This document shows positions 1 to 8,061 of a stretch of DNA of 25,333 nucleotides, piece after piece. The notes beneath the pieces are model-generated. The model was not told the origin of the DNA. It saw nothing but the letters and a program-made list of their open reading frames with translations, and did not search any database. How positions within the stretch are numbered: the first letter of the stretch is position 1; each line of letters opens with the position of its first letter. A program made the position numbers and the translations under genes. This DNA is from DHVE2 group archaeon (GTDB taxonomy: Archaea; Thermoplasmatota; Thermoplasmata; Thermoplasmatales; Aciduliprofundaceae): the NCBI GenBank assembly GCA_015522955.1, contig WALG01000130.1, forward strand, positions 1 to 25,333, read 5' to 3'.

Positions 1-60
1 GGGGGTAGGCAGGAGGATTTGAAATAAAAAACCCTATAGAAAGGTAATTTGGGGGCAATG

Positions 61-68
61 TTTATATA
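61..68 (+). promoter_or_regulatory. TATA box of the regulator/radical SAM operon
   Basis: The octamer TTTATATA is centred about 26 nt before the ATG at 91. That is the usual archaeal distance from TATA box to transcription start, so the mRNA probably begins at or within a base or two of the start codon (leaderless). No SD motif precedes 91, which fits. Bases 1-60 contain a G-rich stretch (51-55) and no gene I can recognise. Confidence 0.65.
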
Positions 69-90
69 GATTATCGTAATTCTCATAATT

Positions 91-501
91 ATGGAAAATT
101 TGATAAATACAAGAGCATTTGAATCCCTAAAACGCGTTATGACACATTGGGGATTCAACGACACTGAGGCTGCCATTTATGCATTACTCGCACTGTCACG
201 CAAACAGATGACTGCAAAGGACCTTGCAGAGATCATAGGAAGAGCCTATTCTTCTGTGGTTAACGAACTCAACAAACTCATAAGATATGGGCTTGTGGAG
301 AGAAGTAAGACGAATAAATGCTATGAATATTCTGCAGTCATAGACCTGATCCAGATACTTCGAAGAGAGAGAGCCATGGTACGCCGTCTACTTACCGAAG
401 TAAAAGAGTGTCTTGATAAGATTGACATGGAGAATGAAGAATTTAAAGAACATCTGGAGGAAGCCATAGAATATTTAGGAAAATTAGATATGGAGGTGTG
501 A
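91..501 (+). CDS. TrmB-like winged helix-turn-helix transcriptional regulator
   Basis: A 136-residue cytoplasmic DNA-binding protein. Residues about 15-85 read as a TrmB/MarR-like winged HTH: a first helix with the motif GFNDTEAAIYALLA, then a recognition-helix region (AKDLAEIIGRAYSSVVNELNKL) and a wing ending GLVERSKTNKCYEY. Residues 88-136 are a charged helix suited to dimerisation. There is no C-terminal sugar-binding domain, so this is the short form of the family, not full-length TrmB. It is the first gene of an operon; its stop at 499-501 lies only 2 nt before the next gene's probable ATG, with the SD for that gene inside its last codons. I infer that it regulates this operon, possibly including itself. 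The effector is unknown. The family call is fairly safe; the specific role is not. Confidence 0.8.
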   Translation: MENLINTRAFESLKRVMTHWGFNDTEAAIYALLALSRKQMTAKDLAEIIGRAYSSVVNELNKLIRYGLVERSKTNKCYEYSAVIDLIQILRRERAMVRRLLTEVKECLDKIDMENEEFKEHLEEAIEYLGKLDMEV

Positions 502-503
502 AA

Positions 504-1967
504 ATGGATAAAAAAAATGAGTTTGATGAAGGTGAGATAATAGAATACCTGCACAAAGTAATGGATAACAAATTTGTGAAATACATTCTCAAAAATTTAA
601 CAGAGGTAAAGAAAATAGAGAGATCCTTTGCCATCTATGCGGGAGTGGAGGAGCCCAAGGGTTTGGGAGAGAGAGTGCATGCCAAGGTAGTGGGTGAGGC
701 AATTGAGAGGGGCGCAGAGAAATTCGGTGCTTCTCCCGAAGCGGTAAAGAAGTTTTTAAAAGATCCATATATGAGAAAAGCCTTCGCCGTGATTGTTAGA
801 AGCATTGCGGAATATGGCATAACCAAACCTCAAAGATTAATTGCACCGTTTATGGTCGTCTGGGATTTTACAAAACAATGCAATCTACGATGTAAGCACT
901 GTTACGCCAATGCTACACCGTATCCAGCTCCAGATGAGTTGACCTTGGAGGAAAAGTATAACGTGGTGGACCAGTTGGATGAGGCGGGAGTTGCTGCCGT
1001 ATCATTCTCGGGTGGAGAACCCCTCACCAACAAGGACTTCTGGAAGGTTGCAAAATACGCCAGCACAAAGGGTTTCTATCTCACCATTGCCACCAATGGC
1101 ACGCTGATAAGCGAGAACATTGCCAACAAATTGAGAGAGGTAGGGATAAGATACGCAGAGATAAGTTTGGATGGCCCCAATCCCGAAGTGCACGATGAAT
1201 TTAGAGGTGTACGAGGAGCCTTTGATGCCGCTCTCAGAGGCATTAAAAATGCCAAAAAGGCAGGTTTGAGTGTGGGCATCGCAACCACAGCAACACATCA
1301 CAATCTTGATACTATACCAGAAATGATAAAACTTGCTCGGGACCTTAAAGTGGATCGTTTTATCGTTTTCAATTTCATACCCACAGGTAGAGGAAAGAAT
1401 ATAGTGAAGGATGACCTTACCCCTAAGGAGAGGGAGGACCTTATGAAACTGCTCTATGAGGAATGGCAGAAGGGTGACCTGCAGATATTCTCCACATGCC
1501 CCGCATATTCTCGTATATCACTAACAGCCATGGAGGAGAAGAAAGGTGGAAAGGTCTCACCCACTCATTTTGCGGAGATGGAGTTACCGGCGGAGTTTGG
1601 AGGCGCATCCAAAGCCCTTACAGAGTTTATAGGAGGCTGCGGTGCAGGTCGCATCTATTGCTCCATAGAGCATAACGGAGATATCCAGCCCTGTGTTTTC
1701 ATACCGGTAAAGGTAGGCAACGTGATCAAGGACGGATTTGTGAATGTCTGGAAGAACAGCCCCATTCTAAATGCTCTGAGAGATAGGGATGCAAAGGATT
1801 ACGCGTGTCATACCTGTCCATTCAGATATGTGTGTGGAGGTTGCAGAGCAAGGGCCTATGCATACCATGGAGACCTCCTCGGTCCTGATCCTGGATGCAT
1901 AATTATGCAGAAGGATTGGGATGAATTGGTTAAAAAATGGAGTATAGAGCCCGTACTTTCCAAGTAG
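504..1967 (+). CDS. Radical SAM / SPASM-domain enzyme with N-terminal helical domain
   Basis: A 487-residue iron-sulfur enzyme that should cleave S-adenosylmethionine to a 5'-deoxyadenosyl radical. Residues 1-110 are a helical region with no motif I recognise. The cluster motif CNLRCKHC places C126, C130 and C133 on the [4Fe-4S] cluster, followed by the SAM-binding motif SFSGGEP. The C-terminal ~100 residues are a Cys-rich SPASM-like domain (CGAGRIYC, QPC, CHTC, CGGCRA, a late CII), expected to hold auxiliary clusters. This is the MoaA/PqqE/AhbD-like superfamily; members modify peptides or tetrapyrrole side chains, and I cannot assign the substrate. Start choice: a GTG at 498 is in frame, but GGAGGT at 492-497 lies 6 nt before ATG 504, the better fit. 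It sits between the wHTH regulator and a second radical SAM gene, suggesting one pathway. Confidence 0.85.
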   Translation: MDKKNEFDEGEIIEYLHKVMDNKFVKYILKNLTEVKKIERSFAIYAGVEEPKGLGERVHAKVVGEAIERGAEKFGASPEAVKKFLKDPYMRKAFAVIVRSIAEYGITKPQRLIAPFMVVWDFTKQCNLRCKHCYANATPYPAPDELTLEEKYNVVDQLDEAGVAAVSFSGGEPLTNKDFWKVAKYASTKGFYLTIATNGTLISENIANKLREVGIRYAEISLDGPNPEVHDEFRGVRGAFDAALRGIKNAKKAGLSVGIATTATHHNLDTIPEMIKLARDLKVDRFIVFNFIPTGRGKNIVKDDLTPKEREDLMKLLYEEWQKGDLQIFSTCPAYSRISLTAMEEKKGGKVSPTHFAEMELPAEFGGASKALTEFIGGCGAGRIYCSIEHNGDIQPCVFIPVKVGNVIKDGFVNVWKNSPILNALRDRDAKDYACHTCPFRYVCGGCRARAYAYHGDLLGPDPGCIIMQKDWDELVKKWSIEPVLSK

Positions 1968-1979
1968 GGTGATATGCCT

Positions 1980-3356
1980 ATGAAAATACTTCTCATTTCC
2001 CCACCAACCGTAAGCGCTATAAAGGCCATAGTGGGCACCACAGGACCACCCCTAGGCCTTGCATATCTTGCATCCATGGTAAGAGATGAACATGATGTTA
2101 AGATAGTGGATTCTCTAGCCGAGGATCTAAACTATGAGGATGTGAGAAAGATAATTAAGAGATATGACCCCGACCTTGTTGGAGTGACCTCTACTACCTC
2201 CATGATACCCGATGCTTACGCTGTTTCCAAGATTGCAAAGAGAATAAACGAAAATGTGAAAATTGTGATGGGTGGGCCCCATGTGACATTTACTCCGGAA
2301 ATTACCATACGAGAGTGCCCCTGCATAGATTTTGTGGTTAGGGGTGAGGGAGAGATAACCTTCAAGGAACTAGTAGATGCCCTCGAAAAGAGCAAAGATA
2401 CATCAAATATTCTCGGATTAAGTGTAAATATGGATGGGAAGGTAAAGAATAATCCCTCCAGACCACTTATAAAGGATGTTGATACAATTCCATTGCCATC
2501 CTACGACCTGCTTCCCATGGACAAATATCAGGCAGATGGTGTGAAATTTGGAACGGTGATGACCTCTCGCGGCTGTCCATTTAACTGTGCATTCTGCTCC
2601 TCGTCACTACAGTTTGGAAAACGGTGGAGAGGACACAGCGATTCACGTGTGATTGAGGAGTTAAAAATCCTGAGAGAGGAGTATGGACGCAGGGAAATTG
2701 AATTTCTGGACGATACTTTCACTCTTAACAGACCAAGGGCCATAAGAATAGCCCGTAGGATAAAGGATGAGGGTCTGGATATTTCATGGACTGCTTCCTC
2801 CCGTGTGGATATATTCACATCCGAAGTAGCCAGAGCCCTTAAATACGGCGGATGCCACACTGTTTACTTCGGCATAGAATCAGGCTCTCAGAAAACACTT
2901 GATTTTATAGGAAAGAGAATAACACCTGAGCAATCCATTCAAGCAGTTAAAAAGGCAAGAGAGGCAAAACTGAGGGCTCTTGGTGCATTTATTCTCGGAT
3001 TTCCGGAAGAGACAAAGGAGGATATAAAGAAGACCATCAAATTCTCAAAGAAGGTTGGAGTTCATTACGCTCAGTTTACTGTAGCCACACCCTATCCGGG
3101 AACGAGATTATGGGATTATGCTCTGAGGCACAAACTTCTTCTCACCCTGAATTGGCGCAAGTTCACAACCTTGGATCCCGTTATGAAACTTAAAAATTTC
3201 ACAACCAAGCAAATTCAAAAATTTCTGCAACTTGCATACGTTACATTCTATCTCAGGCCCAGTCTTCTCATAAGGGACATAATTATGGAAAGAGGATTTA
3301 TAGTGAAGAGAGCAATTCCCAATGCCATAAAAATTGTGCGGGAGAATCTTCTGTGA
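1980..3356 (+). CDS. B12-binding-domain radical SAM enzyme (BchE/methyltransferase-like)
   Basis: A 458-residue protein. Residues 1-135 match the cobalamin-binding Rossmann domain that precedes many radical SAM enzymes (ISPPTVS, GPPLGLAYLAS, DLVGVTSTTS, VMGGPHVTFTPE, VVRGEGEITF). It lacks the DxHxxG ligand motif, as is common in this class. The radical SAM core has TSRGCPFNCAFC with C199, C203 and C206, then FLDDTF, and a tail ending in FYLRPSLL-type helices. Family members do cobalamin-dependent methylations, ring contractions or C-C bond formation; archaeal lipid ring synthases are also of this class. The substrate here is unknown. An ATG at 1974 is in frame, but the SD GGTGAT (1968-1973) abuts it and lies 6 nt before ATG 1980, so I prefer 1980. 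Twelve nucleotides separate it from the previous stop. Confidence 0.82.
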   Translation: MKILLISPPTVSAIKAIVGTTGPPLGLAYLASMVRDEHDVKIVDSLAEDLNYEDVRKIIKRYDPDLVGVTSTTSMIPDAYAVSKIAKRINENVKIVMGGPHVTFTPEITIRECPCIDFVVRGEGEITFKELVDALEKSKDTSNILGLSVNMDGKVKNNPSRPLIKDVDTIPLPSYDLLPMDKYQADGVKFGTVMTSRGCPFNCAFCSSSLQFGKRWRGHSDSRVIEELKILREEYGRREIEFLDDTFTLNRPRAIRIARRIKDEGLDISWTASSRVDIFTSEVARALKYGGCHTVYFGIESGSQKTLDFIGKRITPEQSIQAVKKAREAKLRALGAFILGFPEETKEDIKKTIKFSKKVGVHYAQFTVATPYPGTRLWDYALRHKLLLTLNWRKFTTLDPVMKLKNFTTKQIQKFLQLAYVTFYLRPSLLIRDIIMERGFIVKRAIPNAIKIVRENLL

Positions 3357-4454
3357 TTACCTTCTCAAAACAAGACGTACAATGTCCTCATCTTCCACAC
3401 GATGCTCTAGCCCCACGTGCTGTCCAGGAAATTTGACACTGTTACCCCACACCATGGCATATCTAAATTTTTTAATAAAATCGCGATGTATGGATTTGCA
3501 GATATCCTCAATAGTCGCTCCTTTTTTGAGAATTAATGGAGCATTGTAATCTACATTGCCATTCTGGGGTTTGAGATAAACACGAATTAATCCTGCATGG
3601 TAAAATATTTTTTCCTTTAATTCCTCAAGACCCTCCCCTGTTTTGGCAGATATAAAAACAGGTTCCCAAGAAGAGAATTTATCTCTTAGACTTTGCAGAT
3701 ATATCTTATCTACAAGATCCACCTTGTTTATTACTAGAACTGCATGAACATATACCCTGTTTCCAGCGAAGAAATCCACAAGTCTCTCTGGCGTAATATC
3801 TTCCTTTATGAGAATATCAACATTGACATATCCAAACTCTCTCACAATAGATTTTATAGTATCCTCATCCATGGAAAGCGGCATCGTGGATGCAACATTT
3901 ATTCCGCCCTTATCCTTTCTCTTGATACTCACCTTGGGAACATCTTGGTTTATCCTTATCCCAAAACTGTAGAGTTCTTCAATAATTGCATTCAAATTAT
4001 GGTTGAAAACATCTACCATAATAAGAAGCAAATCCGAATTTCGGGCCACGCTTAGAATTTCTCTTCCCTTTCCACGGCCCTTTGATGCACCCTCTATCAA
4101 CCCCGGCATGTCGAGCAGTTGTATCTCCGCACCATTATATTTCATAATTCCAGGATATATCTCCAGCGTGGTAAACGCATAGTCACCTACTTCGCTCTTT
4201 GCATTGGTGAGTTTGTTGAAGAGTAAACTTTTTCCCACAGAGGGGGGGCCTATAAGGGAGACCATGGCATCTCCAAATTTTTTTACTCCGCGAGAACTCC
4301 GCTGTGCCCTCTGTTTCTTTCTCTTCTCCTCCAGTTCCTTTTTAAGATAGGCTATTCTAGCCTTTAATCGCAGTATATGCTTCTCTGTAGCCTTGTTATA
4401 CTGCGTCCTCTTAATCTCATCTTCGAGTTCTTTAATTCGCTGTTCAATATCCAC
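3357..4454 (-). CDS. DRG/Obg-family GTPase with TGS domain
   Basis: A 365-residue cytoplasmic GTPase of the archaeal/eukaryotic DRG (developmentally regulated GTP-binding) type; relatives act in translation and associate with ribosomes. Residues 1-55 form the basic, coiled helical N-terminus typical of DRG. The G motifs are all visible: G1 GPPSVGKS (69-76), G2 around T95-T96, G3 DMPG (115-118), G4 NKVD (243-246), G5 SAK (269-271). A helical S5D2L-like insert occupies about 165-230, and residues ~290-365 are a TGS domain. Length is normal for DRG. The start is GTG at 4454-4452, with a TATA-like box 17-26 nt upstream, so translation is probably leaderless. It is a single-gene unit whose stop directly abuts the stop of the opposing radical SAM gene. 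Confidence 0.92.
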   Translation of the reverse strand: MDIEQRIKELEDEIKRTQYNKATEKHILRLKARIAYLKKELEEKRKKQRAQRSSRGVKKFGDAMVSLIGPPSVGKSLLFNKLTNAKSEVGDYAFTTLEIYPGIMKYNGAEIQLLDMPGLIEGASKGRGKGREILSVARNSDLLLIMVDVFNHNLNAIIEELYSFGIRINQDVPKVSIKRKDKGGINVASTMPLSMDEDTIKSIVREFGYVNVDILIKEDITPERLVDFFAGNRVYVHAVLVINKVDLVDKIYLQSLRDKFSSWEPVFISAKTGEGLEELKEKIFYHAGLIRVYLKPQNGNVDYNAPLILKKGATIEDICKSIHRDFIKKFRYAMVWGNSVKFPGQHVGLEHRVEDEDIVRLVLRR

Positions 4455-4470
4455 ACTCCTGTATAGTACC

Positions 4471-4480
4471 TAAATTTATA
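4471..4480 (-). promoter_or_regulatory. TATA box for the DRG GTPase gene
   Basis: On the minus strand the bases read TATAAATTTA, centred about 21 nt before the GTG start at 4454. No SD is visible between the box and the start, so a leaderless or near-leaderless transcript is inferred. It shares the short divergent region (4455-4548) with the urocanate hydratase promoter. Confidence 0.55.
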
Positions 4481-4517
4481 TCTTTTTAGGAGTAAGGCTC
4501 AAGATTTTTATGAAAAC

Positions 4518-4526
4518 TTATTTATT
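4518..4526 (+). promoter_or_regulatory. TATA box for urocanate hydratase
   Basis: CTTATTTAT is centred about 27 nt before the ATG at 4549. This spacing supports 4549 as both transcript start and translation start, and argues against the in-frame upstream ATG at 4510, which would lie upstream of the promoter element. Confidence 0.6.
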
Positions 4527-4548
4527 TCTAGTTTTCATATCTCTATCT

Positions 4549-6198
4549 ATGCGAGAGATTAGAGCCCCAAGAGGCACAAAATTAAACGCAAAATCATGGC
4601 AAACAGAGGCACCTCTGAGACTTCTTATGAATAATCTGGATCCCGAAGTGGCAAAGGACCCTGCACATCTTATTGTGTATGGTGGCACAGGAAGAGCCGC
4701 AAGAAACTGGGAGGCCTTCGATGCCATTGTGAATACCTTAAAAAAATTAGAGATTGATGAAACTTTGCTGGTGCAGAGTGGAAAGCCTGTGGCAGTTTTC
4801 AAAACTCACGAATGGGCCCCCCGTGTGTTGATTGCAAACTCAAATCTGGTACCCAAATGGGCCACATGGGAGTATTTCAGAGAACTTGAAGAACGAGGTT
4901 TAATAATGTATGGACAGATGACTGCAGGCTCTTGGATTTATATAGGTACACAGGGCATACTCCAGGGTACATATGAAACACTGTACGGCGTAGCCCGAAA
5001 GGAATTCGGGCAACATGACCTCACAGGCAAATGGGTTCTATCCTCGGGATTAGGAGAGATGGGCGGTGCACAGCCCCTGGCCATCACTATGAATAATGGA
5101 GTGGGTATAATAGTGGAAGTTAACAAGTGGGCAATTGAGCGTCGTCTGAAAGGAGGGTATCTTGATACATGGACAGATGATCTCAACGAAGCCCTGAAGA
5201 TGAAGGATGAGGCCCTTAAAGAGGGTAGGCCACTGAGCATAGGGCTACTTGCCAACGCAGCCGATGTGTATCCAGAACTTGTGAAACGTGGCATAGTACC
5301 TGATGTAGTCACTGACCAAACTGCAGCGCATGACCCATTGAACGGGTACATACCTGCAGGATACACTGTAGAGGAGGCCGCAGAGTTAAGGGAAAACAAC
5401 CCGGAAAAGTACATGGAAGAGGTGCGTAAATCTCTACGGAGACATGTACCTGCCATGGTGTGGTTCAAAGAGCATGGAGCAAAAGTGTTTGACTATGGAA
5501 ATAATATAAGGGCACAGGCCAAACAGGCAGGTGTAGAGGATGCATTCAAGATACCCGGTTATGTGCCCGAGTACATACGTCCCTTATTTTCCGAGGGAAG
5601 TGGCCCATTCAGATGGGTAGCATTGAGTGGCAATCCTGAGGATATATATGAAACAGATAAGGTTATAAAGAAACTATTTCCAGATAACAAACATCTCCTG
5701 CAATGGATAGACAAGGCGGAAAAGCATGTGAAATGGCAGGGATTACCAGCGAGAATATGCTGGCTTGCCTATGGAGAAAGAATGAAAGCAGGTCTCGCAT
5801 TCAACGAGTTAGTTCGCGAGGGTGTGGTGGATGCACCCATAGCAATAGGTCGCGATCATCACGATACCGGAAGCGTTGCCTCACCATATCGTGAAACTGA
5901 GAGGATGAAGGATGGAAGCGATGCAATCGCCGACTGGCCTATTCTAAATGCTATGCTCAATGTTGCCAGTGGCGCCACATGGGTTTCCTTCCATCATGGA
6001 GGAGGCGTAGGAATAGGCTACTCACTCCATGCAGGAATGGTCATCGTAGCCGATGGAACTGAACTGGCACAAAAGAAACTAGAGCGGGTACTAACCAACG
6101 ACCCGGGACTGGGAGTGGCAAGGCATGCAGATGCCGGGTACGAAATTGCAATTCGCACCGCAAAGGAGAAGGGTATCTGGATGCCCATGCTCAGATAA
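4549..6198 (+). CDS. hutU: Urocanate hydratase (urocanase)
   Basis: A 549-residue cytoplasmic enzyme, EC 4.2.1.49, converting urocanate to 4-imidazolone-5-propanoate in histidine degradation, with tightly bound NAD+ as an electrophile. Family signatures run the whole length: NLDPEVAKDPAHLIVYGGTG near the N-terminus, TGKWVLSSGLGEMGGAQPL, DQTAAHDPLNGYIP, GPFRWVALSG, the active-site cysteine segment RICWLAYGER (C404), then GRDHHDTGSVASPYRET, GSDAIADWPILNA and SFHHGGGVGIGYS. Length and motifs indicate an intact enzyme. The frame is open upstream to an ATG at 4510, but those 13 residues are hydrophobic and non-conserved in character, and the TATA box at 4518-4526 falls inside them. No other hut gene is in the window. 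The gene fits a peptide- or amino-acid-fermenting lifestyle. Confidence 0.96.
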   Translation: MREIRAPRGTKLNAKSWQTEAPLRLLMNNLDPEVAKDPAHLIVYGGTGRAARNWEAFDAIVNTLKKLEIDETLLVQSGKPVAVFKTHEWAPRVLIANSNLVPKWATWEYFRELEERGLIMYGQMTAGSWIYIGTQGILQGTYETLYGVARKEFGQHDLTGKWVLSSGLGEMGGAQPLAITMNNGVGIIVEVNKWAIERRLKGGYLDTWTDDLNEALKMKDEALKEGRPLSIGLLANAADVYPELVKRGIVPDVVTDQTAAHDPLNGYIPAGYTVEEAAELRENNPEKYMEEVRKSLRRHVPAMVWFKEHGAKVFDYGNNIRAQAKQAGVEDAFKIPGYVPEYIRPLFSEGSGPFRWVALSGNPEDIYETDKVIKKLFPDNKHLLQWIDKAEKHVKWQGLPARICWLAYGERMKAGLAFNELVREGVVDAPIAIGRDHHDTGSVASPYRETERMKDGSDAIADWPILNAMLNVASGATWVSFHHGGGVGIGYSLHAGMVIVADGTELAQKKLERVLTNDPGLGVARHADAGYEIAIRTAKEKGIWMPMLR

Positions 6199-6200
6199 CC

Positions 6201-6206
6201 TTTTTT
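6201..6206 (+). terminator. T-tract terminator candidate after hutU
   Basis: Six consecutive T residues lie 2 nt after the hutU stop. Archaeal RNA polymerase can terminate on short T-tracts without a hairpin. The next promoter begins within about 10 nt, so termination here would separate the two units. No hairpin is visible. Confidence 0.4.
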
Positions 6207-6210
6207 CCGC

Positions 6211-6221
6211 TATTTATAAAT
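6211..6221 (+). promoter_or_regulatory. TATA box for the RuvC-like gene
   Basis: TATTTATAAAT is centred about 29 nt before the GTG at 6245. This is the main reason for choosing 6245 rather than the in-frame ATG at 6125, which lies inside hutU. The implied mRNA is leaderless. Confidence 0.6.
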
Positions 6222-6244
6222 ATCATTATTTTTTTGGATTTTCT

Positions 6245-6970
6245 GTGAAGATTGGCATCTTTATGGATGATTTCAGACTCGGCTACCTAGTCTCCCTAGA
6301 ACTCAAGAAGAGAGGTATAAAGTATGAAATTCTGCAAAGTGAGAGCGAGATAGATAAGTATCCACTGGTCATCTCCAATGTGCTTCATGGCAGGAATATA
6401 ATCTTCTGTGAAATCCCTAAGAACTGTGCAAGGAAAGCAGTGGCATATACCTACGGAAAGAGAAAATTTAAGAAAATCGTTGTGGGTATAGATCCAGGAC
6501 CAAAACCAGGAATTGCAGTGGTTGGTGATGGATATTTTGTGGAAGAGATACAACTCAGTAATCTCTGGGAGGTACGGAGATATATAGATTCCATAAGCGA
6601 GGGTTACAAACCCGAGTATATAATAATAAGAATAGGAGATGGAGATATTGTAAATCGAAACAGAATAGTTAACACTCTTATAGACACCTACCGGGTGGAA
6701 CTTGTGGATGAAAGTAATACCTCCGAATCCATAACGAATAAAGATGTGGAATCCGCCAAGGCCATTGCATTCTCCCGGGGAAGAAGGATACAGGATAAAC
6801 TCAATACTGTGATAAGGGAAGGCTATATACGGGAACTTCAGAGAAGAAGCAGAATAGAGAGTAATGGAAAAATAACCATATCACGCACTCTAGCCAAAGA
6901 TGTTGCCCTAGGCAAACTCTCACTGAGGGAGGCGATTGAAAAAATGAGGCGAAAGGATGAAGAGAGATGA
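6245..6970 (+). CDS. RuvC / RNase H-fold-like protein, possible nuclease
   Basis: A 241-residue protein (GTG start; ATG at 6263 is a shorter alternative). Residues 1-70 form a small alpha/beta domain of unknown type. Residues 76-180 look like an RNase H/RuvC-type fold: first strand KKIVVGIDPGPKPGIAVV with D83, as in RuvC-like proteins where this Asp binds Mg2+; a strand pair ending YIIIRIGDGD; LVDES with D155/E156; and the helix NKDVESAKAIAFSRGR with D167/E169, resembling the C-terminal acidic helix of RuvC. The tail (185-241) is helical and basic. I infer a metal-dependent nuclease or resolvase-like protein, but a catalytically dead homologue is possible: the expected Glu after the third strand is not clear (a GDGD stretch instead). 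It shares an operon with the next gene (14-nt overlap). Confidence 0.6.
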   Translation: MKIGIFMDDFRLGYLVSLELKKRGIKYEILQSESEIDKYPLVISNVLHGRNIIFCEIPKNCARKAVAYTYGKRKFKKIVVGIDPGPKPGIAVVGDGYFVEEIQLSNLWEVRRYIDSISEGYKPEYIIIRIGDGDIVNRNRIVNTLIDTYRVELVDESNTSESITNKDVESAKAIAFSRGRRIQDKLNTVIREGYIRELQRRSRIESNGKITISRTLAKDVALGKLSLREAIEKMRRKDEER

Positions 6971-7289
6971 AGCCATAAAGAAAATTGACACACTCGTAAA
7001 TGTGCTAAGCGTGGAGATTCCTAAAACCTTAAAGATTAACGGTGAGAAATACAATGTCAAGAAGGAAATTTTAGAATGCGAGGATAGGGAAAAACTTATT
7101 ATAAAATATCAGCAAATTTATGATGCACTGAGAAGAAGGATAATGGAAATGGAAGATGTTCCAGAGGATATGGTAGATATTGCACTTATTCTGCGAAGAA
7201 TCATTCTATTTCTCAAAGAATTCAGAAAAAGTGAAGATATTGAGGAAAAAAAGAGATGGCTTGAATATATTCGCAAATTGGGTGTATAA
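6957..7289 (+). CDS. Small helical protein of unknown function
   Basis: A 110-residue, highly charged, predicted all-helical protein with no signal peptide, membrane segment or cysteine cluster. I do not recognise the family. It starts at ATG 6957, inside the last codons of the RuvC-like gene, with GAGGCG at 6946-6951 as a plausible SD 5 nt upstream; the 14-nt overlap implies translational coupling. Its only functional clue is this coupling, which suggests a shared process or a complex. Its stop lies one base from the stop of the opposing gene at 7291. Confidence 0.75.
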   Translation: MKRDEAIKKIDTLVNVLSVEIPKTLKINGEKYNVKKEILECEDREKLIIKYQQIYDALRRRIMEMEDVPEDMVDIALILRRIILFLKEFRKSEDIEEKKRWLEYIRKLGV

Positions 7290-7290
7290 C

Positions 7291-8061
7291 TTATTTTTTC
7301 CATTTGGGCGCCGTTGGTGCTCTGGCACTTTTTCTTCCAAGGAGCATCAGAGTTACAAGAATTGCAAGAACGATGAGGAGGCCAATACTCAAATAAAATA
7401 TATAATTATAGGTAGGCTGAGTTCCATAATAGATCTGCCTTGTATACATGCTCTGACCATTTCCAAAGGTAATTCCCGGATTCTCTATTTCAACCTTTAA
7501 ACTATGTTTTCCATTCTCCACATTCTCCGGTATCCATCTGTAAACTACAGTTTTGTTACTATGAGCATCTACCTTTGAAACCGTAGTATTCCCTATGTAT
7601 ATTCCATCTAAGTAGAATCTGAGTTCCACATTGTAAACAGGATAACTATGCACGTTCATTATTTCCACCTTTATGGGAAACGGTTTTACAACATCCAGAG
7701 TCATAGTTCGCTGGAATATCTTAATATGTTTTCCAGTTATTCCGTATATCTTGAAATTTATGTACAATTTCTGAGCAATCTTCGGGGTTTTGAACTCAAA
7801 CTCAAAATCTCCAGTTTTGCTCGATTTTATAACCTGATTCAGTGGCTCTCCACCAGTTAGATTTTGACCTCCCACAAGCATGGCACATTTGTACTCATCA
7901 AACTGAGCATCCACATGAACATGATATTTCACAGTGGTTTCTGTGGCTGCTACGGATGGGCCTTCAATATGCACACCTCCAATGGAGTCTGCATGCACAT
8001 CTGCAAAAGCGAAGATTGAGAGAAAGAGAAGCATTCCAATTAATACTGCCCCTGTTCTCAT
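7291..8061 (-). CDS. Membrane-anchored surface protein with Ig-like (CARDB-type) domain, coupled to AglB
   Basis: A 256-residue secreted protein with a signal peptide (residues 1-24: MRTGAVLIGMLLFLSIFAFA then DVHA), a beta-rich ectodomain, and a C-terminal TM helix (YIFYLSIGLLIVLAILVTLMLLG) before a basic tail. Residues ~125-205 resemble a CARDB/Ig-like module (VEIMNVHSYPVYNVELRFYLDG, then VYRWIPENVENGKHSLKVEIENPG). NLT and NTT sequons are present. Start: the ATG at 8061 overlaps the AglB stop as ATGA, and GGAGGAG inside the last AglB codons lies 6 nt upstream. An in-frame ATG at 8076 sits where the SD begins and is less likely. Coupling to aglB suggests an accessory or substrate of the glycosylation machinery, but no enzymatic motif is seen. 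Confidence 0.72.
   Translation of the reverse strand: MRTGAVLIGMLLFLSIFAFADVHADSIGGVHIEGPSVAATETTVKYHVHVDAQFDEYKCAMLVGGQNLTGGEPLNQVIKSSKTGDFEFEFKTPKIAQKLYINFKIYGITGKHIKIFQRTMTLDVVKPFPIKVEIMNVHSYPVYNVELRFYLDGIYIGNTTVSKVDAHSNKTVVYRWIPENVENGKHSLKVEIENPGITFGNGQSMYTRQIYYGTQPTYNYIFYLSIGLLIVLAILVTLMLLGRKSARAPTAPKWKK

Noticed and set aside
504..1967. Assignment as a heme-pathway (AhbD-like) or tetraether-lipid synthase radical SAM enzyme
   Set aside because: The cluster and SPASM motifs are shared by many subfamilies and I see no subfamily-specific signature or supporting neighbour genes.
4510..4548. N-terminal extension of urocanate hydratase from ATG 4510
   Set aside because: The 13 extra residues look like translated promoter sequence and contain the TATA box; the family N-terminus fits the start at 4549.
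4938..5468. A 176-codon open frame antisense to urocanate hydratase
   Set aside because: The sense strand encodes conserved urocanase motifs throughout; the antisense product is Ser/Pro-rich with no recognisable domain and no promoter or SD.
6125..6244. Upstream extension of the RuvC-like gene into hutU
   Set aside because: It would overlap 74 nt of hutU and its promoter lies downstream of that ATG; GTG 6245 matches the TATA spacing.
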